In this document: one piece after another, positions 5,464-5,575 of the stretch | Layout of the letters: each line of letters begins with the position of its first letter | Position numbering within the stretch: the first letter of the stretch is position 1 | Assembly (NCBI GenBank): GCA_044338255.1 | Contig: JBIILZ010000178.1 | Location: 1 to 5,575 of the forward strand | Source of the DNA: CAIUVD01 sp044338255 | GTDB lineage: Bacteria > Planctomycetota > UBA11346 | Length of the DNA: 5,575 nucleotides | Direction of reading: 5' to 3' | Program-made: the position numbers and the translations under genes | The notes under the pieces: generated by a model | Databases searched by the model: none | Seen by the model: only the letters and a program-made list of their open reading frames with translations | Told to the model about the DNA's origin: nothing

Positions 5464-5575
5464 GGTCTCTGGTCTCTGGTCTCTGGTCTCTGGTCTCTGG
5501 TCTCTGGTCTCTGGTCTCTGGTCTCTGGTCTCTGGTCTCTGGTCTCTGGTCTCTGGTCTCTGGTCTCTGGTCTCT
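5464..5575. repeat. Perfect tandem array of the heptamer GGTCTCT, 16 copies to the window edge
   Basis: From 5464 to the last base the sequence is the 7-base unit GGTCTCT repeated 16 times without a single change, 112 bases in all. The array continues to the window edge, so its true length is unknown. It begins 37 bases after the last stop codon. The preceding bases (GAGTCCT) may be a decayed unit. Seven is not a multiple of three and no frame of the unit contains a stop. The array is therefore open in all six frames, reading as a cycle of GLWSLVS on the + strand and RDQRPET on the - strand. No start codon or gene is seen to use it. Confidence 0.97.

Noticed and set aside
5464..5575. CRISPR array or telomere-like end
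   Set aside because: There are no spacers, and the unit is only seven bases, so it is not CRISPR. The unit does not match known telomere repeats and the surroundings are bacterial.

Overview
The window is a compact, high-GC stretch of a bacterial chromosome. GC is about 70% over much of it, and all genes lie on the + strand. It holds one run of seven tightly packed genes, of which the first has lost its 5' part. Every gene after the first encodes a predicted membrane protein. The family mix (MoxR ATPase, DUF58, SpoIIM-like, RDD, zinc-ribbon/B-box membrane proteins) is scattered across planctomycetes, verrucomicrobia, actinobacteria and proteobacteria. I cannot name the organism. A member of the PVC group or a similar environmental lineage is a guess, not a reading. 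SpoIIM here is a family name and does not imply a spore-former.

Layout: (1) bases 1 to about 103 have lower GC than the rest, contain a strong hairpin, and do not match the MoxR family although the reading frame stays open. (2) About 104-610 is the C-terminal part of a MoxR-type AAA+ ATPase. (3) 607-1929 is a DUF58 protein. (4) 1932-2930 is a SpoIIM-like integral membrane protein. (5) 2927-3700 is an RDD membrane protein with a long helical tail. (6) 3743-4321 is a second, zinc-ribbon RDD protein. (7) 4321-4923 is a zinc-ribbon/B-box protein with membrane segments. (8) 4920-5426 is a small two-helix membrane protein of unknown family. (9) 5464-5575 is a perfect heptamer tandem array that runs off the right edge.

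Gene starts and stops overlap by 4, 4, 1 and 4 bases at four of the six junctions. One junction has a 2-base gap. Only the junction before the second RDD gene has a real spacer (42 bases), and that gene has its own good ribosome-binding site. This strongly suggests co-transcription and translational coupling. MoxR ATPases with DUF58 partners are generally viewed as chaperone-like pairs acting on envelope or other complexes. SpoIIM-like and RDD proteins are frequent neighbours in such operons. A joint role in membrane-envelope assembly or stress is therefore a reasonable inference, but no substrate or pathway can be read from the sequence.

The two window edges (a homology break on the left, a tandem repeat on the right) look like places where a metagenomic contig would end. 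The most unusual features are the left-edge junction with its hairpin, the 16-copy heptamer array, and the downstream trio of cysteine-rich and two-helix membrane proteins.
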